DNA of 64,000 nucleotides from Tillus elongatus. Lineage: Eukaryota > Arthropoda > Insecta > Coleoptera > Cleridae. This document shows, in pieces, positions 25,491 through 38,817 of the stretch (positions within the stretch are counted from its first letter, which is position 1; every line of letters begins with the position of its first letter). The notes below the pieces were generated by a model, which was not told where the DNA came from, did not search any database, and saw only the letters and a list, made by a program, of their open reading frames with translations. The stretch covers positions 170,640,533-170,704,532 of the forward strand of contig OZ023265.1 in NCBI GenBank assembly GCA_964006375.1, written 5' to 3'. Made by a program: the position numbers and the translations under genes.

Positions 25491-26861
25491 ATTTTTTTTA
25501 TTATCGTTTTTAAAATATTTACAAAAAAAAGTTTAAATAAAAGCAATCTACATTAAACTTAGTAGCTGTAGTAGCTGCATATGCAACATTACATACTACA
25601 TTTGTGCAAACATGGTTGCATAGTTGCATATGTACGATGATTGAAAATACAAATATAGCGTTATATTTCTCAAACTTGCAAAAGGTCTTTTAACTCATAA
25701 TCATAATATTTTGCAAAAAAAAAATGTAAAGCGATCTTATGTTAATTTATATTAATCAAATAAATTTTATTTATTTAATAAAGCCTATGTCCTATGTTAT
25801 TGAAATCAGCAAAAACCAACACTTCTGAAGCCAGAGAAGACGTCTCTACATTTATATTTAGTATGGAACGATTTCACCAAGTAAGGGTAACAAGAATTAA
25901 TGTAATAAAAATTTTGGGGACGCAGCAAGTGCGTTATGGTAGCGAATTTTTATTAAATGCTTCAAATTTGTATAACTCATTTTTCTATAGACCTAGAAAG
26001 TTGAATTTTGGTATGTGCGTGCGTGCGTGCGTGCGTGGGTGTGTGTGTGCCGGTGTGTGTGTTTTTGAGCGATAACTAAAAAAAGACAAACGATTTGAAC
26101 GAAACTTGGCACATATCTTCATTGTATTAAGACCGTGGACGAGTTCGTATATCAGCTATAACGGACGCTTTTCCCCCAAAAATATTCAAATATATTTTTG
26201 TAAGTATTAGAGTAACTGGAATGAGACTTTACATGTGGGTAGAAATGGTATAAATAAACCTATGTTATGAATTTTAGGTAATTTGGTTCACAATATTTGG
26301 AGTTTTTTCCAAATTAAAAATAAAATCTGAAAGACATGGGTTGAAAAGTCTCAGTGGTTAAAGTCCAATGACTGACAGTAGTTAACTGCCATGTGTAAAT
26401 TGATTCATACAACGGGTATAAACCATACATTAACCCTAACGAAACAAAATAAATAACAGGTATAAAACATACTACCCGAACCAACAATCTGAAATCTCGG
26501 CCACAAATATCGCAAATGACAGACATGAATTTCAAAATTTGCCAAATACTTGTTATTTACCTGCGGGATTCAATCAATTTTTAAAATACACTACCTATAT
26601 TTGTAGCTTGATGAACGGCCCCAAATACAGTTTTAGAATGAAAGTGTAGCAAAATCTATAAAAAAGATTTTAAAATAGTTTCTTTTTTATCTTTAAACTT
26701 AAACATAAGACGTCATATAAGATCGAAACAGTCATTGAATGTGTTTCAATGGCAATTCTACTAATTCTGTAATTAATTGTTATGTACACTTTTAATAATA
26801 TAATATATCTCAGACATGAAGCCGGTGTTAAGTATCATGTAAACAAAACGTTAGTTAACGT

Positions 26862-26937
26862 CGCCTTAGATAGCTCAGTGGTAGCGTGCTCGTCTTCTAC
26901 GCAGAAGGTTGCGTGATCGATTCCGGCTCGATGAATG
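26862..26937 (+). repeat. tRNA-like sequence with Pol III A and B boxes inside the repeat
   Basis: TAGCTCAGTGGTAGCGTGC matches a tRNA D-arm/A box and GTGATCGATTCC a T-arm/B box. The acceptor ends do not pair and there is no T run, so it is not a functional tRNA gene. Related, more diverged copies occur at 28171-28248 and 50121-50272 at the same place in other copies of the repeat, so it belongs to the repeat. Confidence 0.75.
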
Positions 26938-27020
26938 TATGGTTTCTTTTTGTTTTATTTTCACATTTGGACAAACAATTGTGTACAGATTTCATACGTT
27001 TTGAACAAGATCTAATTTTT

Positions 27021-27491
27021 CAACACTAAGTGAGTGGTGGTCGTGCCGCCACCTTGTTGCGGAACCAAGTAGTATGTTGTCACGCCAGCTCCAAATAACA
27101 CAAAGTGTTAAAAAAAATAGAGACTGTATACAACAAACTAACAATTTAGAAAATTGTCAGCCCTGGCCCATTTCTACCCCAATATAGGGACCAAGTATGT
27201 AAGACTAGATGCATTCTCGCAACAATTAGAACCGTAGACCGGTTTCGCTCTCATTAGAGCTCTTCAGTACGGCATACTAATTGTAGCAAAAATACACCAA
27301 AAGTAATACGGCTATAGTATAGCCAGCCCAGCACGTCCACCACTCACTTAGTGTTGAAAGGCTGGCTATACTATAGCCGTATTACTTTTGGTGCATTTTT
27401 GCTACAATTAGTATGCCGTACTGAAGAGCTCTAATGAGAGCGAAACCGGTCTACGGTTCTAATTGTTGCGAGAATGCATCTAGCCTTACAT
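27021..27491. mobile_element. PLE-type inverted terminal-repeat insertion with two complete hammerhead ribozyme motifs
   Basis: ATCTAATTTTT (11 bp) flanks the insertion (27010-27020, 27492-27502), and uninterrupted relatives confirm the site. The arms (27196-27325 and 27360-27490) are inverse copies. Plus-strand motif: helix I GCCGTA (27415-27420) pairs with TACGGT (27452-27457); CTGAAGA at 27421; helix II GCTCT/AGAGC with a 4-base loop (27428-27441); GAAAC at 27442; a very short helix III (ACCGGT); cleavage position expected after C27451. The minus-strand copy has its core at 27267-27261. The left outer 20 bp (CAACACTAAGTGAGTGGTGG) recurs inverted between the arms (about 27339). Confidence 0.85.
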
Positions 27492-28089
27492 ATCTAATTT
27501 TTGCTTAAAACGCGTAACTAACTTTGTCATCTTTGTGTCTGAAATTAGAATTTTCAGCAGATATTTTGCTATTGTTGATATTGAAAAAACCAGTTTGATT
27601 AGGTTGACTAAAACGAAATCATTCATGCGATTAATAACGAAAAACAACTGCTACGTTTATAATTTGCAGATACTTTACCTTTCTAAATATGTTTCCCTCT
27701 GGAAATCTTTTATAACTTTAGGGAAATTGTAAAAGGAAGTTTCTTTTAAAGAGACTTACACTATCTATAGATATAGCAAAATTTAATTTTTTCGCTTAAT
27801 AGAAAATTGAGTTTTGGGCCTTTTTCTCAAAAGTAGTTAGAACGTATAATTTTTTTGATAATAGATATATCGATGGTAACACTTTCGAAAGAATTCCTCA
27901 AATGTGCACGCACTGGGACTTCTAAAATCGATCTTCAAGGCCTGTGTAAGTTTAAAGTACTAACTTTACTAATATGTCATGTAATAATAGTTTACAATTC
28001 TTATGAAAATTCGCTACTATAACGCACTTGCTACGTCCCGAAATTTTATCAGCTTATTATTAGTTTATTGATATAAATTTTATAATTGT

Positions 28090-28872
28090 AAATGTATACT
28101 TTGAATTTGAATATAATATACCGGGCATGACGCCTATCTAAAGTATCACGCAAATAAAACGTTAGTTGACGGTGCATAGATGGCGCAGGTGTATCGCGCT
28201 TGACTCCTAAGCAGAAGGTTACACGATCGTATCCAGCTTGGTGAATGCTTGTTTTTTTATGTGTTATTTTGATATTTGGAGAAATAATAGTGCTCGCATT
28301 TCATACGTTTTGAAGAAGATCTCATTTTTGTTTAAAATGCATAAATAAGTTTGCCACCTTTGAGTCTGAAATCATAATTTTGTTATTGTTGTAATTGTTA
28401 TTGAAAAACCCGGTTTAATTAGGTTGACTAACACGAAATCATACTGGCGATTAATAAGGAAAAATAACTGCTACCTTTATAATTTCGCAGATACTTTACC
28501 TTTCTAAATATGAATTAGGTTTCCTTCTGGAAATCGTGTGTATAACTTTAATGAAATTTGTAATACAAGTTTCTTTTAAAGAGACTTACACTATCTACAG
28601 ATATAACAAAATTTAGTTCTTTACCTACATAGAAAATTGAGTTTCGGGCATTTTTCTCAAAAGGAGTTAAAAGGCAGGATTTTTTTGATAATAGAGAGAT
28701 ATCGATGGTAACACTTTCGAAGGAATTCTTCAAATGTGCGTGTATCAGGACCTCTAAAATCGATCTTCAAGGTCTCTGCAAGTTTAAAGTATTAATTTTA
28801 CTAATATGCCGAATAATAATAATGTACAATTCTTATGAAAATTCGCTACTATAACGCACTTGCTGCGTCCCT
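28090..28872 (+). repeat. GCAAGTGCG-family long form, 5'-truncated copy
   Basis: Starts within the ATACCGGGCATGACGCC segment, includes the tRNA-like part (28171-28248) and ends ACTATAACGCACTTGCTGCG followed by TCC at 28872. A second short 3'-end copy (about 28895-29277) follows directly, ending CGCACTTCCTGCGTCCCG. Confidence 0.75.
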
Positions 28873-29373
28873 AACATTTTTATCTTTAAACTCAAACATA
28901 AGACGTCATCTAAAATCGAAACAATCATCCAATGTGTTTTTATAACTTTAATGATATTTGTAATAAAGATTTCTTTTAAAGAGACTTACACTATCTATAG
29001 ATATAGCAAAATTTAATTTTCTAGCTTCATAGAACATTGAGTTTTGGGCATTTTTCTCAAAAGTAGTTAGAACACAAGATTTATTTTTTTGATAATAGAA
29101 GGATATCGATGGTAACACTTTGGAAATAGTTCTTCAAAAGTGCGCATACTAGGACCTTTAAAATCGATTTTCAAGGTCTGTGTAAGTTAAAAGAATTAAT
29201 TTTAGTAACTTGTCGTATCATCACTGTGTACAATTCTTCTGAAAATTCACCACTATAACGCACTTCCTGCGTCCCGAAATTTTTGTATATATTTAGCTCG
29301 TTCTGGCAGTGTAGGTATTGATTAAATAAATAAACAAATATTTGAGAAGCGTTTTCGAGGGGGTGTAGGTACA

Positions 29374-32150
29374 TTTATTTATTTATCGTGTGGCTATTAG
29401 ACACATTAAAAGAGAGTTTTCAAAAAGTACAAAACATTACTAGAATATAAAAAAATACAACACAATAGTATAAAACACACTTTAAGAAGTCACAGACAGG
29501 CATCTAGTCTATTTATGTAATCTACCGACTCCAGGGTCGCTATCAGGAAGTCTACCATTATATGATCGTATTGTACATTCTTCTGTGATATGTCTGATGG
29601 TTTGAATTTCTCCGCAGTCACAGAGAGGAGATGGTTGCCCCATTTGTGTAAAGTATATGCACATCTGCCATGCTGGGTTCTGATTCTGTTAAGCATGGAC
29701 CATGTTTTATGTGGTAAATCGAAACCCGGTGGCTTGTGGGTGATGAACGGCATGTTATTGTTTTGTTGTGCAGTCCATTCTTGAGTCCACGCGTTGGTAA
29801 GGTTGAACTTATCTTCCACAGCCACCCTTGCCGTTCTTGTTGGCGGTCGTCTAGACCGAAGTCGGTTATGGTTGGCATCTTCGATATCCTGATGGATTGG
29901 TAAATTTCTATTGTCCATGATCTTTTTATAGTCGTTCGTAAGAACATTTATTCGTCGCAGTTGAGAGGGTGGGATGTGGCTCAGGACTGGAAGCCATTGC
30001 GTGGGAGTTGGTTTGATGACACCAGCAATCATTCTCATGGTGTTATTTAGCTGCGCATCAATTTTATGTACATGTGGGCTGTTTAGCCAAACTGGAGCGC
30101 AGTATTCAGCAGTAGAAAAGACAAGACCCAGCGCAGAGTGGAAGCCGATGATTCCCAAGTTGTGCCGCGCAGTTTTTGAATTATGTTGTTTCTTGTTTTT
30201 AATTTTTCAGCAGTTCTCGATAGATGCTCTCTGAAACACAGTGTCCTATCAAGGGCTACGCCCAGATATTTAGGTGTTTTATTGTGAGTAAGTAGGGCGT
30301 TTTTAAACTGTATATTGAGGTCTCTTCTGGCGAGTTTGTTATTTAGGTGAAAACAGGTAACTTCTGTTTTGGTGGCATTAGGTTGGAGCCTCCACCTGCG
30401 GAAGTATTTTCCCACTACTTCCAGATCCGTCGTTAGGGTCTCCTCTGTCTGTCCAATAGAGCTGCTCCTTGTTGCAAGTACCCAGTCGTCAGCGTATCCA
30501 AACTTTCTTGATCTTGTTTCTGGCATGTCGGCAATATACAGGCTAAAGAGGAGTGGGGCAAGGACCGATCCCTGTGGTAGCCCGTTCTTTAATTTCTTTG
30601 GGGAGTTGATGTCGGTTCCCATAGCTACTTGAAACACTCTGTCGTTCAGCATGCTGTCTATCAGTCGGGCTGTTAGTTTGCAGGGGATTACGCATAGGAG
30701 CTTGTATATCATGCCCTCTCTCCACGCTGTGGCGTAGGCCACCGACAAGTCGATAAGCACGGCTGAGGTTTGAAGTTTTCTTTGAAATCCCGCCTCAATG
30801 TAGGTGGTCAGTGACAGGACCTGATCTGCACAGCTTCGTTTAGGCCGAAAGCCTGCCTGTTCGACCGGAATCGCCTCAATTAGTCTTGCGCTAATTCTGT
30901 TATAAATAAGCCGTTCTAGTAGCTTATAGGTCACATACAGCAGAGCTATTGGTCTGTAACTCCTGGGGCTGTCAGCTGGTTTTAATATAGCGATTATCTT
31001 CGTTCGTTTAAATTCTTTTGGGATATTGCCAGTTTGTATAATATCTGTGAAGAAGTGAGCCATCCAGACTTTTCCGTACTTGTCACGGTTTATTAAAAGT
31101 TCATGGTGGATATTGTCAAACCCTGACCTGACCTGACTTGACGTCTTTAAGAGCATTCGAAACTTCTTCGCAAGTGTAAGGGCGAGAGTGTTCTGTTTCT
31201 GTGGCTTGAGCTTTTAAGGTTTTAAGTTCCCGTTTGACCTCAACTGTATGTTCTTTATCCTTTGCTGCTCTGGATGTCGCTATGTGTGAAGCAACGGCGT
31301 TTGGGCTGACAGTTGTATTTTGTCTTTGTGTAGGGGCTCCGCTTCCTAGTTTCCTTAATAGTGCCCACGCTTGCCTGCTCTATGTCTGGAAGTTCAAGCT
31401 TTCTACAGTTTCTGTCCACTTTTCCCGCCTTGCTGCATCCAGGTTATGAAGTAGCTCGTCTGCTATTTCTTGATCACCAGTTTCAAGAAAGTTCCGGTAC
31501 AACTCGTCACTGTCTTGGGACCATCCGGGAATGTATTCTTTGCGGTAGGCTCTTGGTATACACTTTTTGGCACTGCTTATCACGACGCCAACAAATCTGT
31601 TGTAGTTTCCAGCCCAAACATTTGTCTAGTTCCGTGGAGAACTTTGTCCAGTCGGCCTTTTTGAAATTCCACCTTGGACAATGGATAGAGGTAATTAAGG
31701 GAATTTGTATTCCTACCTCTACTATGACTGGGCGATGCTGGCTGTGCGGGAAATCGGGGAGAACGCTTCGTGAGACTTCTATGGGCTGGCCTATGTTAAG
31801 ACAAAACATAGATCAGGATTGTATTCACGTTTCCACGCTGCTGATTTAAATGTGAATCGGTCTTTAGCATCAAACACGAGGGTGAGGTGTTCTGCCCATT
31901 TTACTATTGCGTTGCGATTTGGGTCGCAGTCTATACTTCCATTGCTCTTGATGACTATTGTAATCCCTCACGTATATAGCAGGATGGGGGTGTGTTTGGA
32001 TGACTTTGGCTGGCTAGGGTACGGCTGGCGGTTTGTAGGTGTTGGAAACGGTGATGCCTGCTATTTTTGTGACAACGTTATGGATTTCGACGTCAGTGGA
32101 CGTGGAGACAAGAGAAGCGTTTTTTATGTCTTGTTTAAGGTACGCTACTA
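29374..32150 (-). mobile_element. LINE-4 non-LTR retrotransposon with 12-bp target duplication
   Basis: GGTGTAGGTACA flanks it on both sides (29362-29373, 32151-32162). The minus-strand 3' end is an (AAAT)n-type tail at 29374-29386. 5'-truncated inside the endonuclease, so it never had a complete ORF here. It sits downstream of gene 3 on the same strand. Confidence 0.9.
29490..32100 (-). pseudogene. LINE-4 endonuclease tail and reverse transcriptase
   Basis: From high to low: a C-terminal endonuclease remnant (WAEHLTLVFDAKDRFTFKSA), a linker, IIAILKP, SYRPIALLYVTYKLLERLI, VEQAGFRPKRSCADQVLSLT, VLIDLSVAYATAWREGMIYK, NGLPQGSVLAPLLFSLYIAD, FGYADDW (catalytic), TPKYLGVALDRTL, and a C-terminal part ending in VDYINRLDACL with stop near 29490. 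Frame changes occur near 31140 (where TGACCTGACCTGACTTGACG looks like local slippage) and near 30120. The A-to-Y-T change in AYATAWR (usually AYDTVW) hits an RT acidic position. Confidence 0.85.
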
Positions 32151-32490
32151 GGTGTAGGTACAAAAATGATACTACAAATACTTAAAATGTTTTATTTTTT
32201 CATAATTTAATTAAAAATAAATTTACGATTCTTCCTGATGTACTCGCTCGCAAGTACATCAGAAAATATAATAGATATAAGTAGTCATGATTGTTTTTTC
32301 TCTACATATCACAGTAAATAATGAACATGTACTTGCACATCTACATACATTACACCTTGAATACACCAAGGCAAAGTACAAACAAACACACACAAAAAAA
32401 CAACCACAAATTTGGTCCTACTTAACAAATACATAATACTAATAGTACTCGTCTTAGCTTAGCTTAGAAAAAATTAAATAAACGTTTGTT

Positions 32491-32624
32491 TTTATTTTAA
32501 ATAATTCACATTTATGAAGAGTATAAATGCCACGTTATTTGGGGTAACTCTTTGTCATCGAATTGGAATTCATATCCAAGATTGGAAGCTTTTAGTATCG
32601 CTGACTGTTTGCTCTCGCCCTCAC
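32491..32624 (-). CDS. Probable last exon of gene 3 (unrecognised membrane protein)
   Basis: On the minus strand TTTTTTGTTTCAG ends at 32625 and an AATAAA signal lies at 32496-32491. If spliced directly to the exon at 35443-35821 (which ends with one base of a codon), the frame gives M, then RARANSQRY and a stop at 32595-32593, for a total protein of about 164 residues with a very short tail after its membrane segment. In another frame the exon is open for 38 residues (EGESKQSAILKASNLGYEFQ ...) to a stop at 32514; that would need an unseen phase-2 exon in between. The direct join is simpler. No function recognised. Confidence 0.5.
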
Positions 32625-32773
32625 TGAAACAAAAAAGAACGCACTGTTAGCAAATAATAACTTTACCAAATATATAAACAGTTTTAAAGTATTATTATAA
32701 CAAAAAGACTTGATAACTGCTGTAAAAGAGATATGCTTATCTCTAAAACATAACGTTGCGATCTTAGAAGCAA

Positions 32774-33485
32774 GATTTGCAGCTCACTTTTTCGACAAAA
32801 AATAATTTAAGAAATTTGTTAGGTAATACGAAAGATAAAGATGAAGTCACTGAAATGTCGGGTATCTATGAGATATGTAGTAAAGATTGTAATCTTAAAT
32901 ACGTTGGGCAGACTAAAAGAACCATTGGGCTAGATTTCGTGAACATCTGGCACATTTGAGATACGGTAATATAGACGTCATGCGTGGCACAACATATTTG
33001 GGATAATAACCGCCACATTGATAAGGAAAATTTGAAACTTATCAAAAATATTAGACAGCCAGCGAGGCTCGATGCGTACGAAAGTGTTTATATTTCTAGG
33101 GCAATAAAAAACAAAAGTTCCTTAAATCGAGCCCCGCCACTGGTCTGCAGACCTCTGTTTGCGCTCTGTCTTTAAAGCAGATAAACATTCCGAAAGCTGT
33201 CAGGTAAAGTGAAAAAGGAAGTTCAATAACCTCGTCCGGCAATACACAGAAAATTTGCCTGCGATTTAATCCCCCTCTCGGTATCGTTCCTTACCTACGA
33301 ATCAATAAAAATCTATATAAATAGGTGGTGTTGTAGTAGAAAGTGAAGTAGTTAGAATTTTTCATTCTCTGATGACGCTAACTTTGTTAGTGAAACGGTC
33401 GTCAAGTCTTTAAAAAGGTGTGTTGTGGTGGTTTGGGTTTTCCAAGTCTACTTATCAGTTTTCACCACAGGTTGAAATCTTCACT
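32774..33485 (+). mobile_element. Penelope-like element 3' end: GIY-YIG endonuclease relic and hammerhead-bearing terminus
   Basis: From 32774 the frame reads QLTFSTKNNLRNLLGN, then GIYEICSKDCNLKYVGQTKR (GIY...YVG core of the PLE endonuclease). It shifts near 32925 to ARFREHLAHLRYGNID and again to CVAQHIWDNNRHIDKENLK, ending at a stop at 33175. A 3' region follows with CTGATGA at 33369, a GCTAAC/GTTAGT helix, GAAAC at 33392 and GGTCGTC, i.e. a hammerhead-like terminus; then TGTTGTGGTGGTTTGGG to about 33485. No RT domain is left. Lies in gene 3's last intron on the opposite strand. Confidence 0.85.
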
Positions 33486-34134
33486 TAGTTGCGATCTTCT
33501 TTTAGCTTTTTTCTTAAGAGTTTTTTAAGACGTATAGTTTTTACCTTTTCAATTTAAACGGAGAAAAAAAGCTAAATGTGGACATCTCTCCCATCCTGGA
33601 AACATAGGCGGCGATAGAAAATGCAAACATGGGTTCTTAAGTGTATTTTTTACGTGAATTCTGCAACCAATCATATTTTTGTGCCACGATGAAGAAAATG
33701 TTCGTCCAGATGCCAGAAAGTGCCTAATTTTTAAGTGATTCTCACACGGTAACCGTACTTGCATTTAAAACACTTTTTGACTCATTTCACTCTTTTTGTG
33801 GCTAATTTAATTTGTAGACACATTTGCAGTTATGTTTTATATGTCTAAAGAATGACATGTATTCTCTGGAAAAGAAAAACCTAACCCAAGTGGCAGAAGC
33901 AATTTCGTTGGCACTCTCGGAGTTTTCAGAACTCGAATAACAATCTAGGCTGATCATAACTCGATTGATCGGTGGCAAGGTAAAATATTCACTTTCTTTA
34001 TAGTGAATTTTTGTAGAAAAAAAAGAGATCGCGATTTTTAATTTTGAAAAAATTTCTTCAAATCACCGCGAACTAAGCCCCCAGATATGGGTTCTAGGGT
34101 TCTTTGCTAAAACATGGTCTACATGTCGTATCTA

Positions 34135-35110
34135 CGAGGGCGGGTCAATAAGTCCGTGACTTTTTGGATGAAACATAGGTTCTTTGACAAAAAATCATTT
34201 TATTTCTCAACATACTCTCCTTTGAGCTCTATACACTTTGTCCAACGTTTCTCCTATTTTTTTATCCTTTCTAAAAAATAGGATTTGTCGAGGTCCTCGA
34301 AATAGGTATTTGTTTGTGAGATGATTTTATGATTTGAGTCAAATCTCTTTCCGCCGAGCCATTTCTTTAAGTTTGGAAACAAGAAATAGTCACTCGGGGT
34401 TAAATCCGGAGAATAGGGAGGATGAGGGAGCAATTCGTAGCCCAATTTATGCAATTTTTCCCATGGAGACTACACATGTGTGCACCATTGCATTGTCTTG
34501 GTGGAAAATAACTTTTTTCGTGCCCAAATGCGGTCGTTTTTTCTTCAAATCGTCATTGAATCGGTCCAATAAGTTGGTATAATATTGGCCATTGATTGTT
34601 CTTCCCTTTTGAAGGCAAACAATGTTGATTATACTGCGTGCATCCCAAAAAAAAAAGGGGTCGCCATGACTCTATTGGCTGACAAACCCGCCTTGGCCTT
34701 CTTCGGCGCCGATTCGCACGGAGAAACCCACTGTTTTGTCTCTGGTGTGTTGTGGTGAATCCATGTTTCGTCCACGGTTACGAAACTGCGCAAAAACTCG
34801 TCCCTATTGCAGTTGAACAACGCCAAACACTCCTTCGAAGTTGTCACACGATTGCGTTTGTGGTCGATTTTGAGCAAACGCAGCACCCATCTTGCGGATA
34901 GCTTTCTCATGTCCAAGTGATCCTGCAAAATTGAAACCACTGAGCCATGTGATATGCCTATGGCTTCCACAATCTCCCGCACTTTCAATCTCCCATCGGC
35001 CAACAGCATATCGTGAATTTTTTCAATTGTACGGCTGCAACGAAATTCAGTAAACCACTCGTACTTTGATGCTTCTTCAGGGGCCGAGGACCGAACTAAA
35101 AAAAAAAACT
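34135..35110 (-). mobile_element. mariner (DD34D) copy, truncated at the 5' end
   Basis: The 3' terminus reads TA followed by CGAGGGCGGGTCAATAAGTC at 34133. The transposase is coded on the minus strand. A second copy of the same terminus and 3' part is at 46692-47160 and a short one at about 46585. Confidence 0.85.
34254..35110 (-). pseudogene. mariner transposase, N-terminally truncated and frameshifted
   Basis: High to low: EKIHDMLLADGRLKVREIVE, a second HTH segment (GISHGSVVSIL), then the first catalytic D in TVDETWIHH. The frame breaks at the run of A/T around 34650 and resumes with NGQYYTNLLDRFNDDLKKKR; HQDNA holds the second D. Another break follows, then HPPYSPDLTPSDYFLFPNLK with the third D and a stop at about 34254. 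The spacing agrees with mariner DD34D. About 60 N-terminal residues are missing at 35110. Confidence 0.85.
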
Positions 35111-35442
35111 GTTTGGCTAGGCACACAAACAACAATGCGCGACATCTCACAAACTTGGAGACATTACTTCTAAAGGACCCAAAAATACAAAACAGAACAT
35201 CTTTAAAAGCCGTGACTACATGGTCAAATTATAAAAGCATTGTTAAAATAATTTGCTATCAAGGTTCCCGTGATTTGACATTTTGGACTTGTGGAAAGAC
35301 CCAAGCGAAAATTCAAATTTTTTCAAAATTCTCTATGATTGCTAATTTCTATTGAATTTGTTGTTTTTGGAAAATATTACCAGGAGATCCCCACCTTCAA
35401 AAAATACATGGAAGAACCTTATTACTAAAAAGAATAACTTAC

Positions 35443-35821
35443 TTTCTAATAAAAATATGGCAGCTATGATTCCTATAGTAATCAATGTCGACATCGTGAC
35501 GACCAATATCGTTAGCTGGTGCTTTCTGCAGAAGCCTCTCTGCCTGACTGTCGGCCTGCTGTTTACATTTACCACGGTGAAGTGCGTGGAACTGGCAACG
35601 GATACGCAATCGGGATCGACAGGTTTCTTATCGTTCAATATCGTCAGTCCTGGCGGCAACAGTTCGTCTCTGCTGTTCGTCTGTTCCAGGTAATATTGGA
35701 TGTTTTGTTGTCTGATCGTCCTGCGATCATTCTGTTCCTTTTGCGACGACGCATCCTCCTGTTGTTGGTGTATCTGCGCCAGGTTGGCTGCCGTAAGAAG
35801 CAGGGACCCTGATCTAGCACT
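35443..35821 (-). CDS. Gene 3, second coding exon (unrecognised single-pass membrane protein)
   Basis: Acceptor TGTTTTATTACAG ends at 35822; donor GTAAGTTATT starts at 35442. 126 codons plus one base. The first 50 residues are polar and glutamine-rich (AQIHQQQEDASSQKEQNDRR), followed by LPPGLTILNDKKPVDPDC, then a basic stretch RQRGFCRKHQ and a hydrophobic helix LTILVVTMSTLITIGIIAAI (about residues 131-153 of the joined protein). Basic residues on the N-terminal side predict N-inside topology. I do not recognise the family. It is not part of any repeat seen elsewhere in the window, which supports a host gene. Confidence 0.7.
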
Positions 35822-35896
35822 CTGTAATAAAACAGATACATTTAGGTTAAAACAGAATCTCTGGAACCAAATTTGTTTGACGAATGTGCGTTAAGG

Positions 35897-36327
<431 letters not shown>

Positions 36328-36339
36328 TCGTGGTTCGTT

Positions 36340-36895
36340 TTTTCGTGAAGAGTTAATGTTATAATTTATTTGGTTTAGATTCGTGGAAACTTCTTTATTT
36401 TTGGACAAAAATTAAAACAACATTTGTGTTTTTGATTTAACGACGTTTCGCCGCCTCCTGCGCGTCTTCTTCAGGTTTTTTAAATTCTTTATTTTATTTT
36501 ATATTAATCTATTAACATTTCACTTTTACGGTTGAGAGCTGTAAACATTGAGAAAGGCATTTTTAGAAAGTGGGTTCGCTTTAAATCATTATTGCAATAC
36601 ATGTTTTTACAAAATTATTTAGATTTATATCTTACCTGTGTGTTACACCATCAGTCAATTGTAATTGACGGAAAATATACCTTAATTGCTATAGTTTATT
36701 GTAATTTTTAATCTCTAAGTACGTTATTCTGGTGTAACACACAGGTAAGATATAAATATAAATCTAAATAAATTTGTAAAAACATGTATTGCAATGATTT
36801 AAAGGGAACCTAGTTTCTAAAAATGCCTTTCTCAATGTTTACAGCTCTCAAACCGTAAAAGTGCAATGTTAATAGATTAATATAAAATTAAAAAA
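36340..36895. mobile_element. PLE-type inverted repeat pair with hammerhead-like core
   Basis: An inverted repeat: left arm about 36475-36660, right arm about 36735-36892, with shared blocks such as CATGTATTGCAATGATTTAA and GAAAGGCATTTTTAG. Beyond the left arm, the minus strand has CTGAAGA (36474-36468), GCGGCGAAACGTCG and TTTAATTTTTGTCC. The right arm stops where a GCAAGTGCG-family terminus begins (36898), losing its ribozyme end. Confidence 0.65.
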
Positions 36896-36897
36896 CT

Positions 36898-37201
36898 CTG
36901 GGCGTAGCAAGTGCGTTATGGAAGTGAATTTTCATAAAAATGTTTTTAATTACAAATATATCGCTCTAATGCGAGCAGGCATCAATTTGGTTACCGGTAT
37001 AACATATAGTAGGAACAATGTAACATATTTTATCAAAATAATTATTTGAAAGTGTACAAAAATTTTCCGAAAATAAACTTTAAATGTTTCCGAGAAAACT
37101 GGTCTCCTAGCCAATGAACCTGAGGTTAATAGCAAATTGAGTTAATGAAATTTGAAATATTTAATGAAAATTCGCAACCAAAACGCCCTTGCTGCGTTCC
37201 A
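36898..37201 (-). mobile_element. GCAAGTGCG-family short form (MITE-like)
   Basis: CTGGGCGTAGCAAGTGCGTT at the left and AACGCCCTTGCTGCGTTCC at the right enclose about 300 bp. The same short form is found in opposite orientation at 42328-42645 and 45598-45925. A second partial right end (to about 37340) follows in tandem. Confidence 0.75.
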
Positions 37202-37479
37202 ACAAAAAAATTTCGAAAATAAAGTTAAATGTTGGTTTCCTAACCAACAAAACTTACGTTAATAGCAAATGAGTTATTGAAATTTGTAGGATTTAATGAA
37301 AATTTGTTACCAAAACGCACTTACTGTGTCCAGATTTTTTCTTACAAACATGCATCATATTTCGATAAAATATGCTAAAATGCAGTAACGAATTTGTTCT
37401 ACGAAAATTAGCTAAAAATTATAGACCGTTAAACCATAAACTTCACTAAACCTACAGCGAAAGCATCAACTTAACTAAA

Positions 37480-38520
<1,041 letters not shown>

Positions 38521-38746
38521 AACATGTATTGCAATGATTTAAAGGGAACCTACTTTCTAAAAATGCCTTTCTCAATGTTTATAGCTCTCAACCGTAAAAG
38601 TTAATAGATTAATATAAAATAGAATAAAGAATTTAAAAAACCTGAAGAAGCCGCGCATGAGGCGACGAAACATCGTTAAATCGAAAACACAAATGTTGTT
38701 TTACTTTTTGTTCAAAAATGAAGAAGTTTCCATGAATCTAAACCCA

Positions 38747-38752
<6 letters not shown>
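38521..38752 (+). mobile_element. PLE terminal-repeat fragment with hammerhead-like core
   Basis: Repeats the sequence of the arm at 36775-36892 and continues through CCTGAAGAAGCCGCGCATGA (core from 38642), GGCGACGAAAC (GAAAC at 38667) and ATCGTTAAATC. Helix II pairing is imperfect in this copy, so self-cleavage is doubtful. Confidence 0.6.

Positions 38753-38817
<65 letters not shown>

Larger units (their letters stand above)
25916..28046 (+). mobile_element. GCAAGTGCG-family long form, both termini present
   Basis: Begins GGGGACGCAGCAAGTGCG and ends with the inverse, CGCACTTGCTACGTCCCG, at 28046. Internal order: short AT-rich leader; GT-rich microsatellite (about 26018-26063); a roughly 600-bp block (GACTTTACATGTGGG ... 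TCAGACATGAAGCC); a tRNA-like sequence (26862-26937); then a block ending in TACAATTCTTATG. Without the PLE insertion at 27021-27491 it is about 1.66 kb. No coding capacity seen. Partial copies of the same order lie at 28090, 49480 and 52586. Confidence 0.75.

Noticed and set aside
26862..26937. Possible functional tRNA gene
   Set aside because: A and B boxes are good, but the acceptor arms do not pair, there is no terminator T run and the sequence sits at a fixed place in an interspersed repeat.
33549..33764. 71-residue open frame on the minus strand
   Set aside because: No start context, splice sites or known motif; length is expected by chance.
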